Assembly (NCBI RefSeq): GCF_036227325.1
Contig: NZ_CP109467.1
Location: forward strand, 186,001 to 250,000
Source of the DNA: Streptomyces sp. NBC_01465
GTDB taxonomy: Bacteria > Actinomycetota > Actinomycetes > Streptomycetales > Streptomycetaceae
Length of the DNA stretch: 64,000 nucleotides
Reading direction: 5' to 3'
The translations under genes were made by a program, and so were the position numbers. Below the pieces are notes generated by a model. The model worked only from the letters and a program-made list of their open reading frames with translations. It was not told where the DNA came from and did not search any database. Below are positions 53,036 through 61,666 of the stretch, one piece after another (the stretch's first letter is position 1; every line of letters begins with the position of its first letter).

Positions 53036-55897
53036 TCAGGTTCCGAGGGCCGCGGCGAGACCCGTTCGGTCGGTGCCTACTTTCCGGTAGACCGCCGAGA
53101 GGAGGCGGGCGACGGTGGGCTCGTCGGTGCGGAGTGCGGCCGCGACGGTGGCCGCGTCGTCTCCTCGTACCGTCATGGCCGCCGCGGTGCGCTCGCGGGC
53201 GGTGAGGGTGTCGGTCTCCGTGGAGCGGAGCCGGCTGGGGCGGAGCCCGGCTGCGGCGAGTTCGTCGCGGGCCGCTTCCGCGAGGCTGTCGGCGCCGCAC
53301 TGCACGGCCGCCTCCAGACCCCGGTAGAGGTGTTCGGCGGCTTCCTGGGGGCGGCCGGTGCGGCGCTGCTCCGCTCCGAGGGCGACGAGGGCGCGGGCCA
53401 GTTCGTAGGCGGCGGGCGAGCGCTCCAGGTGGGCGACCGACTCCTCCAGGAGCTTGGCGCGGTCGGGTCCGCCGCCGACCTCGGCGGCGACGCGCAGGGC
53501 CTGGCCGACCGCCGATTCGGTGCCGTACTGGCGGGCGCGGCTCACCGCTTCGAGTGCTGTCTCGCGGGCCAGGTCGGGGGCGTCGTGCGCTTCGGCGACG
53601 GCGAGGTGAAGCCGCCAGGGGCACCAGGCGGGATTGCGCATGCCGCGGGGGTCGAGGCGGCGGCCCGCCGCGGCCAGCTCGACCGCTGCTTCTCCGGTCC
53701 GGCCGCGGGCCAGCAGGAGCTGCCCGTACACGGTCTGCGAGTCCGGGAACGTCACGGCGGCGGGGAAGGGGGCGGTGAAGTCGTGGTCCCGGGCGACCTC
53801 TGCGGCCTCGGCGGTACGCCCGCGGGCGAGCAGGACCTCCACGAGGACGCCGGTGGCGTACCACCAGACGGGAGTGCGGGCGCCGACGCGCTCGGCGAGG
53901 CGGATGCCGGCCTTGGCGAAGTCCTCGGCCTCGACGAGGCGGCCGCGCCGGTAGCGGATGTAGGCGAGGAGCGTGTACGCGAAGGACAGGTGCGCCCCGC
54001 GCCAGCCCTGGCGCTCGAATTCGGCGGTGCCCGAGGCGAAGAGCTCCTCGGCGCGGCCCGGCCGGTCCGCGTACATGAAGACGAGGGCGGTCAGGACGGG
54101 CACCTCGAAGCCCCGGCTCTCGTCGGCCCAGCTGAGGCCGCCTTCCAGGGCGCGCTCGGCGTGGTGCAGGCCGATCGCGGCGGACTCGCCGCGCAGGGTG
54201 GCGTCCCAGGCGCGCAGGCCGATGATGTAGCGCTCGGTGAGGTCGCGGCCGGTGAGGCGGTCGGCGAGCCGCGACAGCCTGCGGGAGCGGGCGGGCGAGT
54301 CGGGTTCGTCGGAACGGAAGGCGTCCCACATGAACTTCTCCGCCTGCATCCGGAGTTTGGTGCGGGCGTCGGTGGTGAGCCGTCCCTCGCGGCCGAGCAG
54401 CTCGGAGGCCTCGGCCAGACGGTCGCTGTGGGCCAGGACCTGGGAGAGGCGGTAGACGATGCCCTGGCGCAGGACCGGGTCGGCGATGGGCTCCTCCAGG
54501 GCGGCGCGGAGGTGGTTGACGGTGGTCGCCGGTTCGGTGAGGAGGGAGGAGCAGCCGAGTTCGTAGAGGACGGCGGCCCGCTCCTCGAAGGCCGGGGGTT
54601 CGCGCAGGGCGCGGGCCAGATAGCGGCGGGCGGCGTCGGGGGCGCCCGCGCGCAGCGTCTCGCCGGCGGCGGCGCGCAGATGGTTCACGACCCAGGGGTC
54701 GCCCTCGGGGTGGGTCTCCAGGAGGTGGCGGGCGGCGGCCGGGGAGCCGAGGCCCGCGTCGACGACGGACCAGGCGGCCTTGCCGTGCAGGGCGACGCGT
54801 ACGCCGTCGGGTATGGCGCGGTAGACGGCGGTGGCGATCAGCGGGTGGACGAATTCCAGCGTGTCCGAGCCGGTGATGATGCGGGCGTCGCGCAGCCGGT
54901 CGGCCGCGTCGGAGGCCTCCTCGCGGCCGAGGCCGGCGATGTCCGCGGCGAGGGACGGGGAGATCTCGGTGCCGAGGACGGCACAGGCCCAGGCGAGGCG
55001 GACCGTGGAGGTGCCCAGACGCTCGAGGCGGGCGATGAGTCCGCTGCCCTTGACGGCGGCGGCCAGGTCGCGCAGGAGGTGGGCGCTGGATTCGCTGGGG
55101 TTGAGGTTGCGGTCCCTGACCTTGGCGGTCAGCTCCACCGCCTCGAAGGGGTTGCCCGCGGTGACCGCCCAGCATTCGCGGCAGAAGGCGTCGTCGGCGT
55201 GGGTGCCGATGTTGTCGCGTACGAGACGGGATATGGCGGTGGCGGTGAGCGGTTCCAGGCCGATGGGCCGGGTGCCGGAGCGGCCGGGCAGCCCCCTGAA
55301 CTCCTGTGCGTGTTCGGGGAGTTCCTCGGGCCGGTAGGCGACCACGAGGAGCATGGGGAGGTCTTCGGCGCGGGGCGCGAAGGCGGAGAGCCAGCTGAGG
55401 GACTCGGGGTCGGCCCAGTGCGCGTCGTCGAGTACGAGGACGAGGGGGGCGCGCTGGACGGCGAGGTGGGTGAGGACCCAGTCGAGGCCGTCGCGCAGAC
55501 CCTGGGGGTCGGGGGGTGCGCCGGTCTCCGCGACGCCGAGGCCCAGGGCGGGGCCGACGATGGAGTACCAACTGCCCAGGGTGGAGCGGACTTCGGCGTC
55601 GGACGAGCCGGCGAGCTGGGGCTGGATGAGCTGGCGGGCGACGTGGAAGGCGACCTTCTGCTCCTGGTCGCTGCCGCGTGCGGACAGGACGGTGCAGCCC
55701 TGTTCCGCCGCGCGGCGGCGGACTTCGGCGAGGAGTGTGGTCTTGCCGAGGCCGGCGTGACCCGCGAAGGCGAGGAGCGCGCCGCGGGGGCGGAGCGGGG
55801 CGCCGACGACACCGTGGCGCAGTCCGGTCAGCTCGCTCAACGCCTCGTCGGCGGCGGCCAGTTCGGCCTCCCGCTCCAGGAGCCGGCGCCTGGTCAT
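53036..55897 (-). CDS. large LAL (LuxR-type ATP-binding) transcriptional regulator
   Basis: 953 aa. The N-terminal AAA-type NTPase has an intact Walker A AGHAGLGKTTLL near residue 47, Walker B LVLVLDDAHWADPESL near 152 and TAGNPFEAVELT near 248. A long TPR-like helical middle runs from about 370 to 880. The C-terminal part from about 895 reads DTLTARERTAAAMTVRGDDA, then VAAALRTDEPTVARLLSAVYRKVG. The TARE and T-V-x-x-x-x-x-x-Y-R-K layout is a LuxR helix-turn-helix, but the usual G-x-S/T-N-x-E-I-A segment is strongly diverged (RGDDAATVAAAL), so DNA binding may be altered. Probably a global or pathway activator; target unknown. Confidence 0.9.
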   Translation of the reverse strand: MTRRRLLEREAELAAADEALSELTGLRHGVVGAPLRPRGALLAFAGHAGLGKTTLLAEVRRRAAEQGCTVLSARGSDQEQKVAFHVARQLIQPQLAGSSDAEVRSTLGSWYSIVGPALGLGVAETGAPPDPQGLRDGLDWVLTHLAVQRAPLVLVLDDAHWADPESLSWLSAFAPRAEDLPMLLVVAYRPEELPEHAQEFRGLPGRSGTRPIGLEPLTATAISRLVRDNIGTHADDAFCRECWAVTAGNPFEAVELTAKVRDRNLNPSESSAHLLRDLAAAVKGSGLIARLERLGTSTVRLAWACAVLGTEISPSLAADIAGLGREEASDAADRLRDARIITGSDTLEFVHPLIATAVYRAIPDGVRVALHGKAAWSVVDAGLGSPAAARHLLETHPEGDPWVVNHLRAAAGETLRAGAPDAARRYLARALREPPAFEERAAVLYELGCSSLLTEPATTVNHLRAALEEPIADPVLRQGIVYRLSQVLAHSDRLAEASELLGREGRLTTDARTKLRMQAEKFMWDAFRSDEPDSPARSRRLSRLADRLTGRDLTERYIIGLRAWDATLRGESAAIGLHHAERALEGGLSWADESRGFEVPVLTALVFMYADRPGRAEELFASGTAEFERQGWRGAHLSFAYTLLAYIRYRRGRLVEAEDFAKAGIRLAERVGARTPVWWYATGVLVEVLLARGRTAEAAEVARDHDFTAPFPAAVTFPDSQTVYGQLLLARGRTGEAAVELAAAGRRLDPRGMRNPAWCPWRLHLAVAEAHDAPDLARETALEAVSRARQYGTESAVGQALRVAAEVGGGPDRAKLLEESVAHLERSPAAYELARALVALGAEQRRTGRPQEAAEHLYRGLEAAVQCGADSLAEAARDELAAAGLRPSRLRSTETDTLTARERTAAAMTVRGDDAATVAAALRTDEPTVARLLSAVYRKVGTDRTGLAAALGT

Positions 55898-56014
55898 GGT
55901 GCACCCCCTGCTCGGGCGTGCGCCCCGGCGCGCAGGGCGGGGCCGGGCCTCGTACGTCCGTGAGGCACCTCAGCGTACGCCTGTACGGACTCCGTGGGAC
56001 CGGATGCGACGTGT

Positions 56015-56413
56015 TCAGCCGGAGCGGTCCGCGAGGGCCTGGAGGAGGGCGACCGCCTCCGTTGCCCGGTCGTACGGGACGAAGAGGTGGTCGTGGTGGA
56101 GGGCGGCGACAACATTGCAGCTCAGACCCGCTGCGGCCAGCTCCTGGGCCACGGCGGCGGTGAGGCCGACGGCTTCCAGGGCGGAGTGGACGCGCAGGGT
56201 GATCCAGCCCGCGACGTACTCGTACGGAAGGCCTGCAGCGTCTGCTTCGTCCTGGGGGACGACGAGGGTGAGTCCCTCCTGCTCGGCGACGCCCACGACG
56301 GGGTTGACGCCGGGCGGGGGTCCGTCGGGGGCCGTGGTGTAGACGTAGCGGCCGGGGTTGAGTTCCGGGCGCATGCCGCTGAGGAGTTTTCGGAGGTCGC
56401 TCTCGCCGCTCAT
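56015..56413 (-). CDS. ACT-domain protein
   Basis: 132 aa. The arrangement matches small ACT/DUF2241 proteins: N-terminal LRKLLSGMRPELNPGRYVYTTAP, then GLTLVVPQDEADAAGL near residue 47 and the C-terminal ACT core WITLRVHSALEAVGLTAAVAQ, then AGLSCNVVAALHHDHLFVP near 98. ACT domains bind amino acids or similar ligands; here the ligand is unknown. It lies 9 bases after the CGNR protein gene and is probably co-transcribed with it. Confidence 0.85.
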   Translation of the reverse strand: MSGESDLRKLLSGMRPELNPGRYVYTTAPDGPPPGVNPVVGVAEQEGLTLVVPQDEADAAGLPYEYVAGWITLRVHSALEAVGLTAAVAQELAAAGLSCNVVAALHHDHLFVPYDRATEAVALLQALADRSG

Positions 56414-56422
56414 GGCCTCAGG

Positions 56423-57016
56423 CTATGCGGATTCGGCGCGGTGGCGCTCGTGGTGGCGGGCGACTCTGGCGCGGTTGCCGCAGGAGGGTTTGCACCACTC
56501 CTGGCGGGGGTGCTCCTTGAGGAAGTAGCGCACGCAGCGCGGGGCGTGGCAGGCGCGGAGGCGTGTCCGGTCGGGTCCGGCGAGGAAGGCGACGGCGGCG
56601 CGGGCGAGCGCCGCGGTGAGGATCTGCTGCTGGGTCGCGGGTGCTGAGGGCAGGGTGTGCGAGGCGGGGTCCTCGTCCTGCGCCCAGGTGAGCTGCTGGA
56701 CGGTGGGGACGGCGGCCGCGGCGGAGTTGAGGCGGGTGAGCGCCTCTTCCACGGGCAGCAGACGGCGGGCGTCCGCGGGGCTGGGCTCGCCGGGGCGTAC
56801 GGCACGGGCGAAGAGCGCGCGGACGGCGGCGCGCAGCTCGCGTACAGCGTCGAGTGCGTCCTGGTCCGCGGCGAAGGCGTCGACTCCGAGGTCGGCTGCG
56901 TGGTCGTGCACCCAACGGGTCAGCCCGTCGGGGGCGGCGAGGTCGTCCGCCACGCCTCCGTGTCCGTCGTGCCGGATGGTGAGGGCGAGATCGAGAGCCA
57001 GATCGGAGGCAGCCAT
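56423..57016 (-). CDS. CGNR zinc-finger domain protein
   Basis: 197 aa. The N-terminal helical DUF1470/ABATE-type region (about 1-145) contains RELRAAVRALFARAVRPGEPS. The C-terminal CGNR zinc finger is complete: RACHAPRCVRYFLKEHPRQE, then WCKPSCGNRARVARHHERH, with four Cys and the diagnostic C-G-N-R. The family is thought to bind DNA and regulate stress genes. Start is ATG 57016. First gene of a probable two-gene unit with the ACT protein. Confidence 0.9.
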   Translation of the reverse strand: MAASDLALDLALTIRHDGHGGVADDLAAPDGLTRWVHDHAADLGVDAFAADQDALDAVRELRAAVRALFARAVRPGEPSPADARRLLPVEEALTRLNSAAAAVPTVQQLTWAQDEDPASHTLPSAPATQQQILTAALARAAVAFLAGPDRTRLRACHAPRCVRYFLKEHPRQEWCKPSCGNRARVARHHERHRAESA

Positions 57017-57126
57017 GACCTAATGGTAGCCACCGCGAGAGGCATTAATGAAGAGCGGCCTCCCTGCCCATGGCCAGGCCCCGCCCCGGCGGTCGCGCTG
57101 CCGTGGCGGGGGTCGGCCTCCGTACG

Positions 57127-57369
57127 TCAGGTGAGATCGAACTCGCCGTCGCGCGCACCGAGCACGAAGGCCCGCCACTCCCCCGGGTTGAAGATCAGCG
57201 ACGGGCTGCCCGGCCTGCTGCCGTTGCGCATCGCGATGAATCCCTCCACGAAGGCGATCTGGACGTCGCCCCTCCCCTGACTCCCCGACTGCCAGTCCGC
57301 ATTGCTGAGATCGAGCTCCGGCTTGCCCCAGCCCGCAAGGGTTCGCTGAGTTGTGGTGCGCTCGGCCAC
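57127..57369 (-). CDS. DUF397 domain protein
   Basis: 80 aa. The DUF397 core is clear: W-x-S-G-S-Q (ADWQSGSQGRGDVQIAFVEG), then IAMRNGSRPGSPSLIFNPGEW and FVLGARDGEFDLT. These small Streptomyces proteins usually sit next to an Xre-type helix-turn-helix regulator and may act with it, but no such partner is beside this one. Its stand-alone state suggests an orphan copy. Confidence 0.9.
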   Translation of the reverse strand: MAERTTTQRTLAGWGKPELDLSNADWQSGSQGRGDVQIAFVEGFIAMRNGSRPGSPSLIFNPGEWRAFVLGARDGEFDLT

Positions 57370-57522
57370 GTCCGTGCTCCTCCCGGTTTGTCGTCCGCCG
57401 CCAGACTAGCCATCGCCGCCTGGCACGAACAGGCTCAAACGGTAGGTGGTGGGATGCGTCGGACGCCCGTACGGCACCGGCCAAGCATCGCTGGGCCGGT
57501 GCCGCACCGGCAAGAGCCTTCT

Positions 57523-58689
57523 TCAGCCGGCGGGGTTGTCCGCACCGACCAGCCACATGGAGAAGAACTGCGCCCCGCCCCCGTACGCGTGGCCCAGTGC
57601 CTTGCGGGCGCCCTCCACCTGGTGGTCGCCCGCCTGGCCGCGGACCTGGAGCGCCGCCTCCGCGAAGCGGATCATGCCCGAGGCGCCGATGGGGTTGGTG
57701 GAGAGGACTCCGCCGGAGGCGTTCACGGGGAGGTCGCCGTCGAGTTCCGTGGCGCCCGCCTCCGTCATCTTCCAGCCCTCGCCCTCCTCGGCGAAGCCCA
57801 GGTTCTCCAGCCACATCGGTTCGTACCAGGAGAACGGCACGTACATCTCGACCGTGTCGATCTCCCGGCGCGGGTCCGTGATGCCCGCCTGCCGGTACAC
57901 GTCCGCCGCGCAGTCCTTGCCCGCCTGGGGCGAGACGAAGTCCTTGCCGGCGAAGAGCGTCGGTTCGCTGCGCATCGCGCCGCCGTGGACCCACGCGGGC
58001 GGCTGGGGCGAACGGGCCGCGCCCTCCCGGTCGGTGAGGATCATCGCGCACGCGCCGTCGGAGGACGGGCAGGTCTCGGAGTAGCGGACCGGGTCCCAGA
58101 GCATCGGGGACGCCTGGACCTTCTCCAGGGTGATGTCCTTCTCGTGGAGGTGCGCGTACGGGTTCTTCAAGGCGTTGCGGCGGTCCTTGTACGCGACCAG
58201 GGAACCTATGTGGTCCGGGGCTCCCGTACGGCGCATGTACGCCCTGATGTGCGGTGCGAAGAAGCCGCCCGCGCCCGCGAGCAGCGGCTGCTGGAAGGGG
58301 ACGGGGAGGGAGAGGCCCCACATGGCGTTGGACTCCGACTGTTTCTCGAAGGCCAGGGTGAGGACCGTCTTGTGGACGCGCGAGGAGACCAGGTTGGAGG
58401 CCACGAGGGCGGTGGAGCCGCCCACCGAGCCCGCCGTGTGGACGCGCAGCATCGGTTTGCCGACGGCGCCGAGGGCGTCCGCGAGGTAGAGCTCCGGCAT
58501 CATCACGCCCTCGAAGAAGTCGGGGGCCTTGCCGATGACGACGGCGTCGATGTCCTGCCAGGTCAACTGGGCGTCGGCGAGCGCGCGCATGGCCGCCTCG
58601 CGGACCAGGCCTGCGATCGAGACGTCGTGGCGGGCCGCGACATGGTGCGTCTGGCCGATGCCGACGACGGCCACGGGTTCTTTGGTCAC
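57523..58689 (-). CDS. thiolase-fold protein without the catalytic Cys, subunit A (Ltp/SCP-x-like)
   Basis: 388 aa thiolase fold (VAVVGIGQTHHVAARHD start). At the position where thiolases keep the nucleophilic Cys the sequence reads HTAGSVGGSTALVAS near residue 84. The C-terminal box reads NASGGVLSTNPIGASG near 340, so the usual GHP His is Asn. The first 5-10 residues match the family pattern. Such Cys-less thiolase relatives act as lipid-transfer-like or retro-aldol enzymes, for example in steroid side-chain breakdown. It overlaps the next upstream gene by ATGA and forms a four-gene operon with a second thiolase-like protein, an OB-fold protein and a crotonase. Substrate unknown. Confidence 0.88.
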   Translation of the reverse strand: MTKEPVAVVGIGQTHHVAARHDVSIAGLVREAAMRALADAQLTWQDIDAVVIGKAPDFFEGVMMPELYLADALGAVGKPMLRVHTAGSVGGSTALVASNLVSSRVHKTVLTLAFEKQSESNAMWGLSLPVPFQQPLLAGAGGFFAPHIRAYMRRTGAPDHIGSLVAYKDRRNALKNPYAHLHEKDITLEKVQASPMLWDPVRYSETCPSSDGACAMILTDREGAARSPQPPAWVHGGAMRSEPTLFAGKDFVSPQAGKDCAADVYRQAGITDPRREIDTVEMYVPFSWYEPMWLENLGFAEEGEGWKMTEAGATELDGDLPVNASGGVLSTNPIGASGMIRFAEAALQVRGQAGDHQVEGARKALGHAYGGGAQFFSMWLVGADNPAG

Positions 58690-59741
58690 TGGGCCTCTCC
58701 TTCGAGTACGGCGACCAGGTTCTGCTGGAGGCAGGGGCCGGAGGTGGCGTGGGCCAGGGCCCGGTGGGAGGTGCCGTCGTGGATGCGGGCCGCCGCCTCG
58801 CCGAGGCGGATCAGACCTGCCGCCATGACGGGGTTGGCGGCCAGGGCGCCGCCCGACGGGTTGACGGCGACGGTGTCGTCGAGCTTCAGCGCCTTGCGCA
58901 GCACGACCTCCTGGGAGGTGAAGGGCGCGTGCAGTTCCGCCGTGTCGACCGGGCGGTCGAAAGCTCCGGCGCGCTCCGCCGCGAGGCGGGTCGACGGGGA
59001 GTCGGTGAGGTCGCGTACGCCGAGGCTGTGCGCCTCGATGCGGTGGTCCATGCCGCGGATCCAGGCGGGCCGTGCGCAGAGTTCGCGCGCCCGGTCCCCG
59101 GCCGCGAGGATCACGGCGGCCGCGCCGTCGCCGACGGGCGGGCAGTCGCCGGTGCGCAGCGGCCGGACCTGGTAGTCGCCCTGGGCGCGGGCGCCCCGGA
59201 GCTGGGCGTGCGGGTTGTCCGACGCGGAGGTACGGCTGCGGGCCGCGATCCCGGCGAGCGCGGGCTCGTCGGTGTCCCCGGCGTCGATCAAAGCCTGCGC
59301 CTGGAGGGCCGCGAGGGCTACGGAGTCGGGCCAGAGCGGGGCCAGGTAGTAGGGGTCGAGCTGGCGGGTGAGGACGTCCCGTACCTGACCGGGCGAGGAC
59401 TTCCCGTACGAGTAGACGAGCGCGGTGTCGGCCTCGCCGGTCAGGATCTTGACCCAGGCCTCGTAGAGCGCCCAGGCCCCGTCCATCTCGACATGGGATT
59501 CGGAGATGGGCGGCCAGGCGCCGACCCCGTCCAGCGCCATGGTGAAGGAGAAGGCGCGGCCCGCGAGGTAGTCGGACGACCCCGAGCAGGTGAAGTCGAT
59601 GTCGCTGGTCTTGAGGCCTGTCCGGGACAGGACCTGGTGGAGGACCGGCATCACCATCTCGACTTCGGAGACCTCGTCGGTGCGGCGGAGGTGGTCGGAC
59701 TGTGCGAAGGCGACGATCGCCACGTCCCGTACGGGCGCCAT
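58686..59741 (-). CDS. thiolase-fold protein without the catalytic Cys, subunit B
   Basis: 351 aa thiolase relative. Where a thiolase has its Cys, this one reads SESHVEMDGAWALYEAW near residue 80, again without Cys. The C-terminal box is NPSGGALAANPVMAAGLIR near 300 (no GHP His), and a conserved PVGDGAAAVILA stretch lies near 206. The paired arrangement with the subunit A gene (4-base overlap) and with the OB-fold gene (1-base overlap, TGATG) suggests a heteromeric aldolase or acyl-transfer complex rather than a classical thiolase. Acts on an acyl-CoA by context. Confidence 0.87.
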   Translation of the reverse strand: MAPVRDVAIVAFAQSDHLRRTDEVSEVEMVMPVLHQVLSRTGLKTSDIDFTCSGSSDYLAGRAFSFTMALDGVGAWPPISESHVEMDGAWALYEAWVKILTGEADTALVYSYGKSSPGQVRDVLTRQLDPYYLAPLWPDSVALAALQAQALIDAGDTDEPALAGIAARSRTSASDNPHAQLRGARAQGDYQVRPLRTGDCPPVGDGAAAVILAAGDRARELCARPAWIRGMDHRIEAHSLGVRDLTDSPSTRLAAERAGAFDRPVDTAELHAPFTSQEVVLRKALKLDDTVAVNPSGGALAANPVMAAGLIRLGEAAARIHDGTSHRALAHATSGPCLQQNLVAVLEGEAQ

Positions 59742-60682
59742 CAGATCAGCTCCTTGTAGGTGTCGTACGCGGCGTCGGGCTCGCCGGTCGGCCGGTAGTG
59801 GTCGGGGTAGCGGCCGCCCTCCGTCCAGACGGGTTCGACGCGCAGGCCCATGCGGACCTCGTCGTAGGGGATGCCGCCGATCCGGCCGTGCAGGGCGAGT
59901 CCGGCGCCGTCGAGGGCGATGTGCGCGTAGACGTACGGCACTTCGATGTCGAGGTTGCGGGCCTTGATGTTGACGATGCAGTACGTGGTGACCGTGCCGG
60001 CGGGGCCCACCTCGACCTGGTCGGTGGTGGCGACTCCGCAGGTGGGGCAGGCGCCGCGCGGCGGGACATACACCTTCCTGCAGGAGGGGCAGCGTTCGCC
60101 GACGGTCTTCTGGTCGGCGAGGGCGTTGATGTAGCGGGTCTGAGCACGGCCCGGGCTGTAGGTGTAGTCGAGGCGCGCGGGGGCGACGATGCCGGTCACC
60201 ATGTCGGTGAAGCGGCCCTCGTGGGGCGTGACTTCGCCCGTCTCGCCTTCGTACGGCTCGAAGCAGGCGATGTCGGTGATCGCGCCGGTGCGCTCCTCCG
60301 ACCAGCGGACGCGGACGCGCTGGCCGGTGTGCACGGAGTCGGCGTCCGGTGCGTCGAGCGCGTGGAGGAGGGCGGTGTCGGCGCCGTCGAGCTTCACCAG
60401 GACCCAGGCGAAGGGGGTGTCCAGGGGCTGGTCGCGGCGCGGCGTCGGGTTCCAGGCCCAGGTGGTGACGGTGCCGGTGGGGGCGACCTCGACCAGGTCG
60501 CGCAGCTCGTCGGCGGTGACCGGGTCGTACTCGACGGGAGGGACGAGGACCTTGCCGTCGGTGGTCCTGACGCCGAGCAGGGTGCGTTCGCGCAGGCCGG
60601 TGAGGAAGGCGCTCTGGACGGGGCCGAGGGAGCGGGTGAAGGGGAACTCTACGACCAGGGGTGCACTGAGGAGTTCGGGCAC
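59741..60682 (-). CDS. double OB-fold / zinc-ribbon acyl-CoA-associated protein (DUF35)
   Basis: 313 aa from the GTG at 60682, chosen for GGAG 6 bases upstream; a TTG at 60694 also reads in frame. There are two OB-fold (DUF35) halves. The first (about 1-150) lacks a zinc ribbon and the second (about 165-310) has CPSCRKVYVPPRGACPTC, a two-CxxC zinc ribbon. Proteins of this kind pair with Cys-less thiolase-type aldolases in steroid-degrading bacteria and bring in the acyl-CoA substrate. Here it is likely the partner of the two preceding subunits. Confidence 0.87.
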   Translation of the reverse strand: MPELLSAPLVVEFPFTRSLGPVQSAFLTGLRERTLLGVRTTDGKVLVPPVEYDPVTADELRDLVEVAPTGTVTTWAWNPTPRRDQPLDTPFAWVLVKLDGADTALLHALDAPDADSVHTGQRVRVRWSEERTGAITDIACFEPYEGETGEVTPHEGRFTDMVTGIVAPARLDYTYSPGRAQTRYINALADQKTVGERCPSCRKVYVPPRGACPTCGVATTDQVEVGPAGTVTTYCIVNIKARNLDIEVPYVYAHIALDGAGLALHGRIGGIPYDEVRMGLRVEPVWTEGGRYPDHYRPTGEPDAAYDTYKELI

Positions 60683-60700
60683 GGGGGTCTCCAAGGAGGG

Positions 60701-61501
60701 TCAGGCGCGGCGGTAGACCGGGGGGCGTTTCTCGGCGAAGGCGCGGGCGCCTTCCTTGGCGTCGGCGGTGTCGAACACCGGCCAGCCGCGGGCGAGTTCG
60801 GACTTGAGGCCCTCGGTCTCGGTCTGTTCGGACGTCTCGTAGACCGACGCCTTGACGGCTTCCACGGCGAGCGGGCCGCAGGCGTTGATCTGCTCGGCGA
60901 TCTCCAGGGCCTTCTCGATGGCCGTGCCGTCGGGCACGACATGGCCGATCAGTCCGATGCGCGCGGCTTCCTCCGCCGTGTACGGGCGCCCGGTGAGCAG
61001 CATCTCCAGCGCGTGGGTGCGCGGGATCTGGCGCGGGAGGCGGACCGTGGAGCCGCCGATCGGGAACAGTCCGCGCTTGACCTCGAAGAGGCCGAAGGTG
61101 GCCGATGCGCCCGCGACGCGGATGTCGGTGCCCTGCAGGATCTCCGTACCGCCCGCGACGCAGTAGCCCTCGACGGCGGCGATCACCGGTTTGCGGGGGC
61201 GGTGGTGGCGGAGCATCGCCTTCCAGTGCAGGTCCGGGTCCGCCTTCATACGGTCCCGGTACTGGTCGCCCTCCATCCCCTTGCCCGCGAGGGCCTTGAG
61301 GTCCATGCCGGCGCAGAACGCGCCGCCCGCGCCGGTGAGCACCACCGAGCGGATCCTGTCGTCCGCGTCGGCTTCCAGCCAGCCGTCGTACAGGCCCACC
61401 AGCATCGGCAGCGAGAGCGCGTTCTTCGCCTCGGGCCTGTTCAAGGTGAGCACCAGTGTGGCGCCTTCGCGCTGCACGGTGAGGTGTTCTGTTCCACCCA
61501 T
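60701..61501 (-). CDS. crotonase-family enzyme (enoyl-CoA hydratase-like)
   Basis: 266 aa crotonase fold. The oxyanion-hole strands are ALSLPMLV, then AGGAFCAGMDLKALAG near residues 58-73 and AAVEGYCVAGGTEILQGTD near 108-126. In classical hydratases Glu residues sit near GGGxE and E in the following helix; here GGTEILQG retains a Glu near 121 and the second position is VKRGLFPIGG, where Gly/Leu stand in place of a second Glu, so the reaction may not be simple hydration. ATG 61501 with GGGAG upstream. First gene of the minus operon, divergent from the acyl-CoA synthetase. Confidence 0.88.
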   Translation of the reverse strand: MGGTEHLTVQREGATLVLTLNRPEAKNALSLPMLVGLYDGWLEADADDRIRSVVLTGAGGAFCAGMDLKALAGKGMEGDQYRDRMKADPDLHWKAMLRHHRPRKPVIAAVEGYCVAGGTEILQGTDIRVAGASATFGLFEVKRGLFPIGGSTVRLPRQIPRTHALEMLLTGRPYTAEEAARIGLIGHVVPDGTAIEKALEIAEQINACGPLAVEAVKASVYETSEQTETEGLKSELARGWPVFDTADAKEGARAFAEKRPPVYRRA

Positions 61502-61565
61502 TGCCGTTCTCCCGTCTCAAGACCTAGAACAGGTTGCAGTAGGTGGGGGTCCAGTTCAATAGTTT

Positions 61566-61582
61566 TCTGACAGCTCGTCAGA
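61566..61582. promoter_or_regulatory. candidate TetR-type operator between the two acyl-CoA units
   Basis: TCTGACAGCTCGTCAGA, a 6-bp inverted repeat with a 5-base centre. It lies in the 165-base divergent region between the crotonase operon and the acyl-CoA synthetase. Size and symmetry fit TetR/AcrR-type sites; no TetR gene is in the window. Confidence 0.55.
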
Positions 61583-61666
61583 TTTCTTGGCGGGGACCCT
61601 TCCCACTTGCGCCGGGCGGCGCTGTAATGACCGCCGGGTCAGTGATTGTCTGGGTCAGGAGGAATG

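Noticed and set aside
52788..55963. Two frames of over 1000 codons overlapping the LAL regulator (one on each strand)
   Set aside because: Both are shadows: Arg/Pro-rich or Gly/Val/Glu-rich, no motifs, while the 953-aa frame has Walker A and B boxes.
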